64,000 bases of DNA, from the NCBI GenBank assembly GCA_024305745.1, contig JAHRBS010000012.1:2237001-2301000 (forward strand), read 5' to 3'. This DNA comes from Polyporus tsugae (lineage: Eukaryota; Basidiomycota; Agaricomycetes; Polyporales; Polyporaceae). Under the pieces are notes generated by a model. It searched no databases. It was not told where the DNA came from and was given only the letters and a program-made list of their open reading frames with translations. Shown in pieces: positions 1 to 9,740 of this stretch (positions are counted from its first letter, which is position 1; each line of letters opens with the position of its first letter). The position numbers were made by a program, and so were the translations under genes.

Positions 1-1
1 G

Positions 2-761
2 CTAGACAAGTATGCAGAGTACTGCAATGGCCCTCTTCAGTCTACCGCTGTGCTCCCCTTCTCTGCCAAGTACTATGACTCTGAAGAGAAACTTGTTGTG
101 GCACTCTTTGCTTCTAGGCTTGATGAGCCTGAAGTAAGTATATGACTTGAATTTTTCAAATGCAAATAACTTACTCTTCTATATCTAGACTATTGCCGAG
201 TACAATGCAACCCATCCTCGCCCTCTAAGTGCCCAATATGCAGGACGCACTGAGAAGGATCTTATTATGGCTCAAGAGCGAGGTGATAAGATTTATCATG
301 ATGGCATCTCGGTATATTGTTTTAGTCAATGTTCTGATATATATATTGCTTTGGCTAACTACTTTAAACAGAGCACCTGTCTCAAAAACTACTGGAAGGA
401 CGTTCAGTGGCTCTCCAGTCAGCTGTGGCCCTATGTTCCTACTCGGGACATCCGCCATGATGCTGACTGTGGCATCATTGACACATATGTTTATGTTGTA
501 CTTGTTTACTTCAAGTCTAAGACCAATATTTCTTTTTTCAGATATGCTCCAGGAGATGTGCTCATCAGCTTTTCAGGAGCACTACCACATCGTGTCTCAG
601 AGTGGAAAATACCAGAAGGCCCTCAGACCTTGGATGAGGGTTTGACTCCAGGTCGCATTTCTACTGTAATGTTCTTTCCTCAAACATCTCTACGTCTTTT
701 GAAGGACAAGCCACTTTATTGGGGAAAGGACACAGCTTTTGGTGCTTACTATCAGCCTTAA
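2..761 (+). CDS. 5'-truncated protein of unknown function, possibly 2-oxoglutarate/Fe(II) dioxygenase-like
   Basis: The window opens inside this gene. The reading frame is open from base 2. I read exons 2-133, 189-311 and 372-761, with introns 134-188 (GTAAGT...TAG) and 312-371 (GTATAT...CAG), all in phase 0, and a TAA stop at 759-761. The C-terminal part has a GDVLISFSGALPHRVSEW stretch followed about 20 residues later by GRISTVMFF. A His after a hydrophobic strand, then an Arg before a beta strand, is the order found in 2-oxoglutarate/Fe(II) dioxygenases; an upstream HDAD could be the HxD. TET/JBP-type dioxygenases are known to be expanded in agaricomycetes next to KDZ transposons, and a KDZ remnant lies 10 kb away. 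The spacing is not textbook, so the family is an inference. No stops or frameshifts were seen in the visible part. Confidence 0.5.
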
Positions 762-1510
762 TAGTTTTATTCATCCCCCATATATATGCTTTATAAATAT
801 GATTTACATGATGCATCTAAAATAGAGTGTGGTGAATGCTAAAATGAATACGAGACCAGATTAAGTGCTCATATAATGTCATATATTAGGCAAGTTTTTT
901 TAGACTATAGATGCAAGAACACATGTCTTATATATTATATATCAAGCTAGGGTGAGGACATTATGAGGACATGCACAACTTGTAGAAGGCAAGGGTAAAA
1001 CAGCATCAGCTGGAACTTTAGAATAGTAAGAGAAAGGGTACATATAATAAATTCCCCTCTCTTATCCCCTTGTGATAAGAGAACAAAGAAATATCTTCAG
1101 GTGCAAGTCATAGTTTATCAGCTCTATCACCACAAAAGGCCAATACACTATTTAAAAAATACAGAGAGCTTGTGCAGGAAGATAAAGGGACACAACATAT
1201 GAATATATATTGTATATGCAGGTTTTAATTGAAGGAACACAAAATGTCTATTACCCATTAATTATTGCACCAGGCTCTTTGCACCCACTCTCATGCCTCT
1301 TAAGAACTATTCTGGATAGCTCTTGAAAATACTTCAATTCATCAAATTCCTTCTACCACTTGTCCATCCTACACAACCAGTCAATTCTACACCCCTTCAG
1401 TCTCTAGTGCAAACAGATCCCGGCTTTTATCTGCTCTTCTGAGAACTGGCACTCTCTTGTCAAATCTCCAAGTCCCCTCTTCCTAGTTCCCTCTTCAACT
1501 CTCTGGCACT
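762..1510. other. AT-rich intergenic stretch, nothing recognised
   Basis: About 750 bp of AT-rich DNA with scattered TATATA runs. No open frame of convincing composition, no inverted terminal repeat and no tRNA-like box was seen. A pyrimidine-rich segment just before 1511 could be the leader of the small ORF that follows. Confidence 0.5.
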
Positions 1511-1687
1511 ATGCTTGGTGGGAAAATTCTTCAAGGACATCTCACACAGGATGAGCAGGTGTTGATTCAAATTATAGTGGAGCATATGCTTTACAAGTAT
1601 CAGCGGTTGATGCACAAGATGACAGTGGGCAAGCTGGGGGTTGAGGAGTTTCAATATCTCACACAGCAAATATATGCAGAATTGTAG
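1511..1687 (+). CDS. Small ORF, 58 residues, unknown
   Basis: ATG at 1511 after a CT-rich leader, TAG at 1685-1687. The product begins MLGGKILQGHLTQDEQ and ends QQIYAEL. It is leucine/glutamine-rich, helical in character, without membrane segment or signal peptide. I do not recognise it. The context is AT-rich and repeat-like, so it may be a chance ORF or a fragment of a longer broken gene. Its even composition and the pyrimidine-rich leader are the only points in favour. Confidence 0.25.
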   Translation: MLGGKILQGHLTQDEQVLIQIIVEHMLYKYQRLMHKMTVGKLGVEEFQYLTQQIYAEL

Positions 1688-1768
1688 TACAATCTGATGC
1701 AATATATAATAGTAGACAATGGTGAACTTGTCAATAGTAGATGGTAGATAGATGACTAAGACCTAAGG

Positions 1769-2607
1769 TCAATTAGTACCTCTCATTTCAACGTCATTCT
1801 TGTTGTTCTCCAATAAACAGAGACACTTCATCGCATTGCTGGGTGTCTTAACTTGAACTTCCACCCGACTGGCGAGGGCAAACATGAATGGTTTTACTGC
1901 ATTGTAATCAAAGCTAAGTCTTGGGTCATTAGCATAGGCAACATACAATAACATAATTGATAACAGCCTACCCTTTGCTATACTTGCAACGCTCCCAGTA
2001 CTCCACCACATTGTCGACGGTGTGCACCTCACCACGAAGCAAGGGACGGAGAATGTTGAACGGATCCACAACCTCAGCCAAATCAGCTAGAGGTTCTTCT
2101 CCAGCATCATGACTTGATGTGAGGTAGCGGCTAGCAAAGGTAAGCGTCAGATCCTGTTGGTCTTGACCCGGAACCTATTCTCTCAGGCGGCCTCCAGATT
2201 TGCTAACATGGTTAGCGAAGACTTGATAGATGTTCTGGACACCCTGAACGGCAGCGTCAAAGTCTTCAACACCTAACCCTGTGAGGGTGACAGATTGCTT
2301 GAGGTCGATGAGACGATTACTATTCCGTGGAATGCTATACTATGTGAGTATTGTGGCTACCATTGCAGTTATACAAATAAGACACTTACTTGTACTTGCG
2401 TAAGGGTGGAAGGCTTAGGTCAATGATAAATCCTTGAACACATAGAACGACTTTGTCGAGGGCCTTTGGGTTGATAGGCTTGTGGGCTAATGCAGCAACA
2501 GACTTGGAGTAGATGGGATGCAGGGAGGGATGGGGACTCTGAGTTGGAGAAGGGGGGGTCAGGTAGGTGCTTTGTCTAGGACCATTGGCATATGTGACGG
2601 TCTCGAA
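1769..2607 (-). pseudogene. Three-exon gene of unknown family with one in-frame stop
   Basis: Read on the minus strand, three exons join in frame: about 2607-2391, about 2333-1976 and about 1915-1769. The introns have GTAAGT and GTAGGC donors, and the second has a clear CTAATGAC branch site. The product has a proline-rich start, then PINPKALDKVVLCVQGF, LTGLGVEDFDAAVQGVQNIY, EVVDPFNILRPLLRGE and VDNVVEYWERC, ending EMRGTN. Codon use and spacing look like a real protein. I believe this kind of sequence recurs in agaricomycete genomes, but I can give no function. A TAG at 2175-2177 interrupts the frame between LRE and VPGQDQQ, with sensible coding on both sides, so this copy is probably dead or carries a single nonsense mutation. 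No start codon could be fixed; the frame is open back to about 2607. Confidence 0.5.
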
Positions 2608-2641
2608 TCACTGAGAACCGGTTCATGCTCATGCTTCGGAG

Positions 2642-2959
2642 GTGGTCGGATCACCACACCAAATGGCAGGAACGGTGAATGCCAACAGACATGTGCACCA
2701 TGCATGTAATAATGTACACTTTGAACAGGGTTCCACAGATACCAACAGCTTATTTGCAATGAGGCAATACCAGCTGTTTGTTCCTGAAACTAGGATGTTC
2801 AGCAACATTAGTGATCTTGAAGCCATTCTAGTTAGCCAACCAGCTGTCGCCATCAGGTTGTTTCCTCCGGATGAACACGGGTGCCTTGCATGTAATTTCA
2901 AAGACATAAATCATGAGGCAGCATGGCTGGAGCAAATGAGTGCAATTGGTCTAAAATAG
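2642..2959 (+). CDS. Possible orphan ORF, 105 residues
   Basis: An intronless frame of 105 codons with ordinary amino-acid composition, for example a FAMRQYQLFVPETRMFSN stretch. No motif, membrane segment or signal peptide was recognised. It lies between the head of the minus-strand pseudogene and the promoter of the RG-rich gene copy A. It overlaps antisense frames of similar length, so it may not be a gene. Confidence 0.2.
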   Translation: MVGSPHQMAGTVNANRHVHHACNNVHFEQGSTDTNSLFAMRQYQLFVPETRMFSNISDLEAILVSQPAVAIRLFPPDEHGCLACNFKDINHEAAWLEQMSAIGLK

Positions 2960-3100
2960 TCTCACTGGCGCTATCTAATTTGCCTGTGAAATCTGTGAGG
3001 TGTGCTAAAGATGGTCAAATAGACCAGTATCAGTAGGCAGTTTACATTTTCAACCGAAGACACCAAAGTCATACAAACAAACAAAGTGGTTCTGCAACAA

Positions 3101-3108
3101 TATATAAA
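3101..3108 (+). promoter_or_regulatory. TATA box of RG-rich gene copy A
   Basis: TATATAAA lies 107 bp before the ATG at 3215 and is followed by a long CT-rich leader, the usual arrangement of a strong fungal core promoter. This shows that the copy still has its own promoter although its body is cut by a Copia LTR. Confidence 0.55.
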
Positions 3109-3214
3109 CCCTCACCTGCATATCCTTCTGCTCTAGTATCCACCATCCCTCTGCAAATCTTTGCTCCCTGCCTCTATTCCTGCTCCTATCCAACCTGTAG
3201 TCTCCTCAATTACC

Positions 3215-3973
3215 ATGTCATCCAACAAGCCTACCCGCCGCCGTGCTGCCATGTCCACTGGAGGCAAGGCGTAAGTCTTCGTGTCACCTGTCTGAATGTC
3301 TCCTCGCTGACTTGTGTTAGGTGAACAGTCCGAGAGGTATCATCCATGCCGATGTGAGCGACAACAACAATGACAGCGACCCTGCCCCTAACCCCCCTGT
3401 CTGGGGCACTCGTGGCCGGGGACGTGGTCGTGGCCGAGGGTGAGTCCATCTTCTCTGCTTTATGTCTATACTCTTCTGACATTTGTTGTCTAGCCGCGGT
3501 GCCACCACGGGTTCCACCTGTAGCACCCGTGCTGCCAAAAAGTACGTGAGTTTATGTTTATTAACCTGACTTAGCTGACCATATATGCAGCGTGGCCACC
3601 AAGGTCAAGGACGAGTCCAAGTCCAAGGATGGAGAAGATCTCACTCTTGTCAAGACCCCGTCCACGTGCAGGCGGTCTAAGACCATCAAGGTGTTGGCTC
3701 AGGGCGAAGAAGAGACGGAGTCCACCCCCACTCTCCGTAAGTGTACCCAGGGTGCAAATGTGGAGAAAAAGTACGTGGATTGTTATAACACTTATATATT
3801 GTCTGAGGCTGATCACTTGGGTTTTTGGGGACACCGTCCGTGGCGACAATAATCTGGAGGCCCCTGTCAAGTGCAAGGGGCCCGGTCGCCCTCGCAAGGT
3901 CGTAAAAAGGTGAGCTGTGTTTTGCCACCTGCTTCTCCAGTATGTTCATCCCAGGCAGCCCGGAGGTTGTGCC
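3215..3973 (+). pseudogene. RG-rich, AT-hook-like basic protein, copy A, truncated by a Copia LTR
   Basis: ATG at 3215 in TTACCATGTC. Short exons separated by introns of about 50 bp encode MSSNKPTRRRAAMSTGGKA, an acidic DNNNDSD stretch, an RGRGRGRGRG block, a Ser/Thr-rich part and a Lys-rich part, then KGPGRPRKVVKR, which contains an AT-hook-like GRPRK core. The next exon begins GSPEVVP and is cut within the proline codon at 3973 by the LTR starting at 3974. Copy B at about 20.76-24.37 kb has the same exon order and a matching SPEVVP exon, which is how the missing part is inferred. The acceptor before the GRPRK exon reads GG where copy B has AG (near 3831), so splicing was probably already damaged. 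A nucleic-acid-binding role is suggested only by the RG and GRP motifs. Confidence 0.6.
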
Positions 3974-4400
3974 TGTTAGCTGCAGTGCGCCTCAGAGCGG
4001 TCACAATGGCCTAAGTCGAGCTCTAAGAAGTCTATCATTAACAGGAAGCTAAACTACTCACCTAAGTCGAGCTCTAAGAAGTCTAAGGACAACAGAGCTC
4101 GACAGAGGCGAGGTGACAGCGCACTGAGCACGTGCTAGGTAGCTCACATGACCCTACACTAACTGGCGCCGTTCTGGCGCCGAAAGGACAAGAAATGCCT
4201 AAGGTAGAGTCCACTCTAGAGAGGGGATCAGATCTACACTAAACCGAGTCATTCAGTAAGAGTATGGTATATCTCTATGAGAACGCGGAATCTAGCGATG
4301 TGGAAAATACCAGAGGGTAGGGTACAGTACGCAGTATGTATGGTACGAAGCGGGACTTGGCGCGGTCAAAGGAGCGCGCGCTACAGCACCGACTTCAACA
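3974..4400 (-). repeat. Copia 3' LTR (element 1)
   Basis: A 427-bp LTR that reads TGTTGAAGTC...GCAGCTAACA on the minus strand. It is the downstream LTR of element 1, adjoining the polypurine tract at 4401-4409. It differs from the partner LTR at 9314-9740 at roughly 14 positions by eye (about 3 percent). The 5 bp outside it (GTGCC, 3969-3973) are not repeated at the other end of the element. Confidence 0.92.
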
Positions 4401-4409
4401 CTCCCCCCT
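4401..4409 (-). other. Copia polypurine tract
   Basis: On the minus strand AGGGGGGAG immediately precedes the 3' LTR. This is the plus-strand primer site of reverse transcription. The same tract occurs on the plus strand at 10358-10366 in the second Copia fragment. Confidence 0.85.
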
Positions 4410-4415
4410 GACTAG

Positions 4416-6722
4416 TCAAGTCCCCAATCCAAGCATCTTCACCATCTCAAGCACCTTTGGCCTGGGCAGTGACTTGGTGAGGATGTCTGCTGGCATGTGT
4501 GAGGTGCACAGATGGACGACCTCAATGCGACCCTTGGCCACCTCATCTCGCAGCCAGTAGAAGCGCAGATCAAGGTGCTTCATCCGCCCATGGTGCTCAG
4601 GGTTCTTCGCCACAGACAGCGCAGACAGGTTGTCAATGCGAAGCTTCGAGGCAGAGGAAACATCAAACCCAAACTCTGTGAACAGATTGCGCAACCAGAG
4701 GATCTCCTGGCCACAGGAGACAGCGGCGATGAACTCCGCCTCTGTGGTGGACAGAGCAACCAGGGACTGGAGGCGACTCGACCAGGAAATCGCACCTGTG
4801 CCCATCTTGATCACATAGCCAGAGGTTGAGCGACCTGTGTCAGGGCAGCCAGCATGGTCTGCATCGGTGTAGGAGGTGAAGAGCTCTGGCTCAGACGAGG
4901 GGGAGTAGGTGAGCTTGTAGTCGAGTGTGCCCGTGATGTAGCGGAACAGGTGCTTGACTGCCTTCCAGTGCGTCATGCCAGGGTTCTGGGAGAAGCGTGC
5001 AAGGTTGCCCACAGTGCGAGCGATGTCTGGGCGCGTTGCAACGGCAAGGTAGAAGAGAGAACCAACCGCTTGGCCATAGGGAATGTCCTGCATCTCACGG
5101 ATATCTGCCTTGGACGTTGGAGCCATGTCTGCACTGAGACGGAGGCCAGGGTCCATGGGGGTGCTGACTGGGTCGCAGTTGGTGAAGCCATATCGCTCAA
5201 GGATGTCGAGGGCATACTGGCGCTGCGAGATCGACAGGGCACGCTTGGAGCGGTCGCGCTCAATCTTGACACCCAGGAGCCAAGAGGTGGGCCCCAGGTC
5301 ACGCAGCTTGAAGTGCTTGCGCAGGTCGTCCTTGACACGCTGAATTGCAGCCTTGTCCTTGCCAGCAATGGTGATGTCGTCGACGAAGACAGGAATGATG
5401 AGACGCACCCCATCGCGCAGATACACCCAGACACTGTGCTCACAGGTCAGTCGCTCAAAGCCCAGCTTGCCAAGCACCTCGTCGAGTTTCTCATGCCAGC
5501 AGCGGCCAGCCTGCTTGAGGCCATAGAGAGCCTTGCGAAGGCGCCACACCCACTCAGGAGTCTTGTCCTCAAAGCCCTCAGGCTGGCGCATGTAGACCTC
5601 CTCCTTGAGCTCGCCATTGAGGTAGGCAGAGGAGATGTCCACTGACTCAAGCTCGAGGTCCTCAAGCCCAGCGAGAGCGAGGATGGCTCGAATCGACGCC
5701 CACTTTGGTGTAGGAGCAAAGGTCTCGTTGTACTCGAAGCCAGGACGCTGGGAGAAGCCCTTGGCGACGAGGCGACCCTTGTACCGCTCGATGGAGCCAT
5801 CTGCATTGCGCTTGACGCGGAAGACCCAGCGGGAGCCAATGGCCTTGCGACCTGGAGGGAGGAGGACGAGTTCGAAGGTGCCATTCTCGACGAGGGACTG
5901 GATTTCATCCTGGGCAGCCTTGAGCCACCTGGCACGCTCGTCTGCGTCGAGTTCCATGACCTCTGCGATCGACCTGGGCTCACCCAAGTGCTCCTGGTTC
6001 GCTTTTGATGCATGCTCGACCACAGACTCGAATGCGACCTCGAGGGCCTCATCGTATGTCAGGTAGTCGTAGTGCTGGCCAGAGTAGACGTCCTCGATGC
6101 CAGCCATCATCGCATAGAGTGCCTCTTCGCCACTGCCATCGTCGCGACCTAGGCAGTCGAGTTCGTCATCTGAGGACGTGGGACTCGGTGGGGGCGACAT
6201 GGAGCGAGGAGCGAAGGGATTGGCACGAGGTGGGGGAGCTTGGTTGTCGACTGGTGCGTCGATAAGGGGATCTGGCGAGGAGGAGTCGCGCTGTGGTGGT
6301 TCAGGTGACGCAGCAGGTGGAGCAGGCGATGCAGAGCGAATGCGAAGACGCTGTGGAACGAGGTTCTGGCGTTCAAGCTCTCTGTTGTTGAGGGAACCCT
6401 GGTAGCGAGAAGAGCGCGATGGGAGCTGTTTGCGAGCAAGTGCAGGGTAGGGCCTGAAGCCACCTTTGCCTTGGGCCTGCTGGTGGATCGATGGTGCCTG
6501 AGGACGAACTGCAGGGGCAGGAGGCGGTGATGGAGGCGCATGAGCGATGGCTGGAGCGCGTGGAGGAGCCTGTGGAGGCGCAGGAGGTTGCGCACGAGGA
6601 GGCAAAGGTGCAGGTGGAGATGGTGAACGCTGTGGGGACTGCTGACGTGGTGGTGCAGCTGGTGGGGGTGCGATTTGCGGCGCAGGAGGTGCAGGAGGTG
6701 CAGGATCATCCCAGTCGTCATC
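4416..6722 (-). pseudogene. Copia reverse transcriptase and RNase H part of the polyprotein
   Basis: This frame continues the Copia polyprotein after a one-base frame change. It begins with a proline-rich linker, then the RVT_2 reverse transcriptase (WLKAAQDEIQSLVENGTFEL, IGSRWVFRVK, YKGRLVAKGF, FVDDITIAG with the two catalytic aspartates), then RNase H (SYTDADHAGC, STTEAEFIAA, KHLDLRFYWLRDEV). It ends LGLGT with TGA at 4416-4418. No other stop is seen across more than 700 codons, so this half is fully open. The only obstacle to expression is how it is joined to the upstream frame: a mutation in the six-base homopolymer at 6724-6729, or less likely a programmed frameshift. Confidence 0.9.
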
Positions 6723-9115
6723 TCCCCCCTGATCAGTAGCTCTGGCACATCTGGAGCATCGTCCTGAGGTGGTGCATCTGCATCAGAGGGTGCTCCAGGG
6801 ACGTCCACATCGTCGAGGGGCAGGCCAAAGACATTGATGAAGGGCGAGTTGCCTGGGAAGCACTGTTCGTCGAACACAGCATGCGACGAGATGATGATCT
6901 TCTTCGCAGCAGGGTCCCAGAATCGCCAGGCTTTTGTGCCCTCCGGGTAGCCAATGAAGATGCACTTCCTTGTGTGGGGTTGTAGCGCTTTGCGGTCCTT
7001 CTTGCGAATGAGCACGTAGGCCAGGCACCCAAAGACGCGGAAGTAGGACATGTCTGGCTTGCGCCCATCGCCCTTCCAAGCAGTGTAGGGGATGCCTCCA
7101 TCGAGCGCAGAGGTGGGCATGCGGTTGCGTGTGTGGACAAAGGTAGAGACAGCATGGCCCCAGAACGAAGGAGGCAGCTTGGCCTGTGCGAGGAGAGCAG
7201 TGGCACCCTCAGACGTCGTCCTGTTAGCTCGCTCTGCAACGCCATTCTGGTGGGGCTCGTCTGGTTCTGTGTGCTGCCTGTGGATGCCGTGTTCTGCACA
7301 GTAGTCGATGAACTCCTGGCCCATGTACTCGCCGCCGTTGTCGTCCCGTGTGGCCTTGATGCGCAGGCCTAGGCAGTTCTCAGCATATGCCTTGAACGCC
7401 TTGAACGCAGCAAAGGTGTCGCTCTTGAGCCTGAGGTAAGCCATGGCCCAGAATCGCGTCGCGTCGTCGACAAAGACCATCCAGTACTGGTAGCCCTCAG
7501 CGGTGCGCACTGGGAGCTTGCCCTTGAGGTCGGTGTGGACTAGGGCCAGGCGAACGAACCTCCTGGAGGCGAAGCGAGGGATGGGATGGCGATTGAGCTT
7601 GCCAGCAAGGCAGGGCTCGCAAATCGCATCGGGTGCGCGCTGGGAGCAGATCCTGAGCCCCTGGACGAGCTCCCTGCGAATTGCAGAGCGCAGATCATCG
7701 AGGTTGACGTGTGAGCAGCGCTGGTGCCACAGGGCGAGGTCCTCGTTGCTGGTGGTCGATGCAGAGAGCGCAGTTGTCGATTGGGGGATAGTGCGACCAA
7801 GGAGGTAGCCTACGTTGTGCGCATTGACCTGGGCCTCAAAGCAAAGCTCCCCCTGGTGGTAGAACAGCGCAGAGGACGCGCGCAACTCAACGGTGTAGCC
7901 CTTCTCGTGCGTGAGGTGGAAAACAGACAGTAGATTGCTAGCAAGTGCAGGGACATGCAAGACGTCGTGTAGTACAACAGCAGGTGGTAAAACGCCGCCC
8001 CTCTCCTCAGGCTGGAACACCACAGACCCTAAACCCGCCGAGTAGACGATGTGCGAGTTGGCGAGTCGAATGGGGATGGTGTGGGGCGAGTAGGAGCGAA
8101 ACCAGTGGCGGTGGGGCGTCATGTGTGCAGAAGCACCTGTGTCGGTGTTCCAGTTAGCAGCAGCAGGGGTGGAGAGCCAGGACGAGCGATCTGAGGCTGA
8201 GAGGAGGGCAGAGGCACAACCAGCACTCACAGTAGCCGCCCCAGCGGACTCCTGGGGTTTGGTCTGTGTCCCAGATGCCGTGTTCGATGAGCTGGAGGCC
8301 TCGGAGGCTTCCTGCTTGCGCTGGCCGCGCTGGGAGCGAAACTGGGTGCGCTGGGTCGTCCTGTCCTTCGCCTTTGCGCTGGCATCGCGTTTGCTGAAGC
8401 ACTGGTCCTCCGAGTGGTTGGGGCGACCGCAGAACGTGCAGGAGACCTGCGACGCGACATTGGAGAGGGCTGGGGTCGACGACAAGGCACCAGGCTGGTT
8501 TTCAAGCGCAATGAACATCTCCTGGAGCTTGTCCAGTGTCAGGGAGTCGTCGAGGAGCAGGGTCTGGCGCAGGGAGGTGTATTCCACAGGCAGGGCACGG
8601 ATGAGGGCCATGAGGACGAGCTCATCGTCGAGCTGGGTGATGGAGAAGGTGGCAGGACGAAGGGCCTTCATGTCTGACTTGAGCTGGACTGCTCGCATCG
8701 ATAGGGAGGACAGGGACTCGTCCTCACTCTTGCAGAGGCTCAGGAGCGCGTTGTAGGTGTTAAACCTCGTACCTGGTCGCTTCTGCATGTGCACAGACTC
8801 CAGCTTCGCCCACATGGCAACAGGGTCGTCCCTGATGGCCTCCAGGTGTGTCTGCTGCTCCCTCTCCACACAACTCCATAGCTCCCCAGCTGCCAAATCC
8901 ACCCTGTTGTCGAAATCGCGCAAATCACGTCGTTCTCCAGCGTCCAGGGGTGCGACGAAGGCAGGCCTGGTCTCAGTACCCTGGATGATGCGCAGGGCAC
9001 CGAGGATGCGAAGCCTGGCCTCCATGTCGAGTCGCCATTGCTGGTAGTTGCGATTGGAGAGCTTGGGGAAGGTTGCAGTGGGTGGCGCCATGGTGGAGGG
9101 GTAGTGACGTGGCAC
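6722..9115 (-). pseudogene. Copia Gag, protease and integrase part of the polyprotein
   Basis: ATG at 9115 (a second at about 9091, MAPPTATFPKL, may be the true start). Gag of UBN2 type is followed by a CCHC zinc knuckle (CTFCGRPNHSEDQC), the aspartic protease core WNTDTGASAHMT, the integrase HHCC zinc domain (HQRCSH...CEPC) and the DDE core (LVHTDLKG, TRDDNGGEY, NGVAERANRT). The true reading then leaves this frame near 6725; beyond that point the frame reads His/Leu-rich nonsense while the other frame reads the expected linker and RT. The break is in a run of six C (plus strand, 6724-6729); seven would restore one frame. The element is otherwise intact, so a recent or even assembly-level indel is possible. 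Confidence 0.9.
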
Positions 9116-9299
9116 GCGACGAGTGAGCGAAACGACGAAGCGAGGGGACGAAAACTGAGTGCAGGAGCGAGGAAAGATGGAAAGAGGGTCCCAGAGCGAA
9201 GATTGAGAGAAGCAGAGGATGCAGAGATGGAAGGGAGGCTAGGGGAGGCTGTGGAGCGATTGGACAGGCAGGGATGGACGTCTTGAGGCGGTCAGAGCA

Positions 9300-9313
9300 C
9301 AGGGCTCATAACC
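9300..9313 (-). other. Copia primer-binding site complementary to an initiator-tRNA half
   Basis: Directly inside the 5' LTR, the plus strand reads CAGGGCTCATAACC. This equals the anticodon-arm sequence of eukaryotic initiator tRNA-Met up to about nucleotide 40 (anticodon CAT inside CTCATAA). The genomic RNA therefore pairs with a 5' half-tRNA ending at or next to the anticodon loop, as in Drosophila copia, not with the 3' CCA end. Confidence 0.8.
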
Positions 9314-9740
9314 TGTTAGCTGCAGTGCGCCTCAGAGCGGTCACAATGGCCTAAGTCGAGCTCTAAGAAGTCTATCATTAACAGGAAACTAAAGTACTCA
9401 CCTAAGTCGAGCTCTAAGAAGTCTAAGGACAACAGAGCTCGACAGAGGTGAGGTGACAGCGCACTGAGCATGTGCTAGGTAGCTTACATGATCTTACACT
9501 AACTGGCGCCGTTCTGGCGCCGAAAGGACGAGAAGTGCCTAAGGTAGAGTCCACTCTAGAGAGGGGATCAGATCTACACTAAACCGAGTCATTGAGTAAG
9601 AGTATGGTATATCTCTATGAGAACGCAGAATCTAGGAATGTGGAAAATACCAGAGGGTAGGGTACAGTACGCAGTATGTATGGTGCGAAGCGGGACTTGG
9701 CGCGGTCAAAGGAGCGCGCGCTACAGCACCGACTTCAACA
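9314..9740 (-). repeat. Copia 5' LTR (element 1)
   Basis: A 427-bp LTR, same ends as the copies at 3974-4400 and 10367-10793. It joins element 2 at 9740/9741 without any host bases in between. By eye it differs from the 10367-10793 LTR at about 11 positions, no more than from its own partner (about 14). Confidence 0.92.

Larger units (their letters stand above)
3974..9740 (-). mobile_element. Copia (Ty1/Pseudoviridae-type) LTR retrotransposon, element 1, nearly intact
   Basis: Complete LTR-to-LTR element of 5,767 bp on the minus strand: 5' LTR 9314-9740, primer-binding site 9300-9313, Gag-protease-integrase frame 9115 to about 6722, RT-RNase H frame to 4416, polypurine tract 4401-4409, 3' LTR 3974-4400. 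The domain order (integrase before reverse transcriptase) defines Copia. Only one coding defect was seen, a frame change in a homopolymer near 6724-6729. No target-site duplication flanks the element: GTGCC on the left, ACATC on the right, where a second Copia fragment begins directly. Confidence 0.93.

Noticed and set aside
4854..5645. 263-codon open frame antisense to the Copia reverse transcriptase
   Set aside because: It lies entirely opposite the conserved RT coding sequence, has no motif, and arises from the GC-rich third positions of that gene.
6149..6720. Apparent C-terminal extension of the Copia Gag-integrase frame, His/Leu-rich
   Set aside because: This is the out-of-frame reading after the homopolymer break; the other frame shows the expected linker and RT.
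8121..8756. 211-codon open frame antisense to Copia Gag
   Set aside because: Shadow of the Gag frame, which has the zinc knuckle and protease motifs on the other strand.
9617..9740. Possible new N-terminus of the second Copia fragment inside the LTR
   Set aside because: The frame merely runs back through the LTR of element 1 by chance; nothing suggests a fusion gene.
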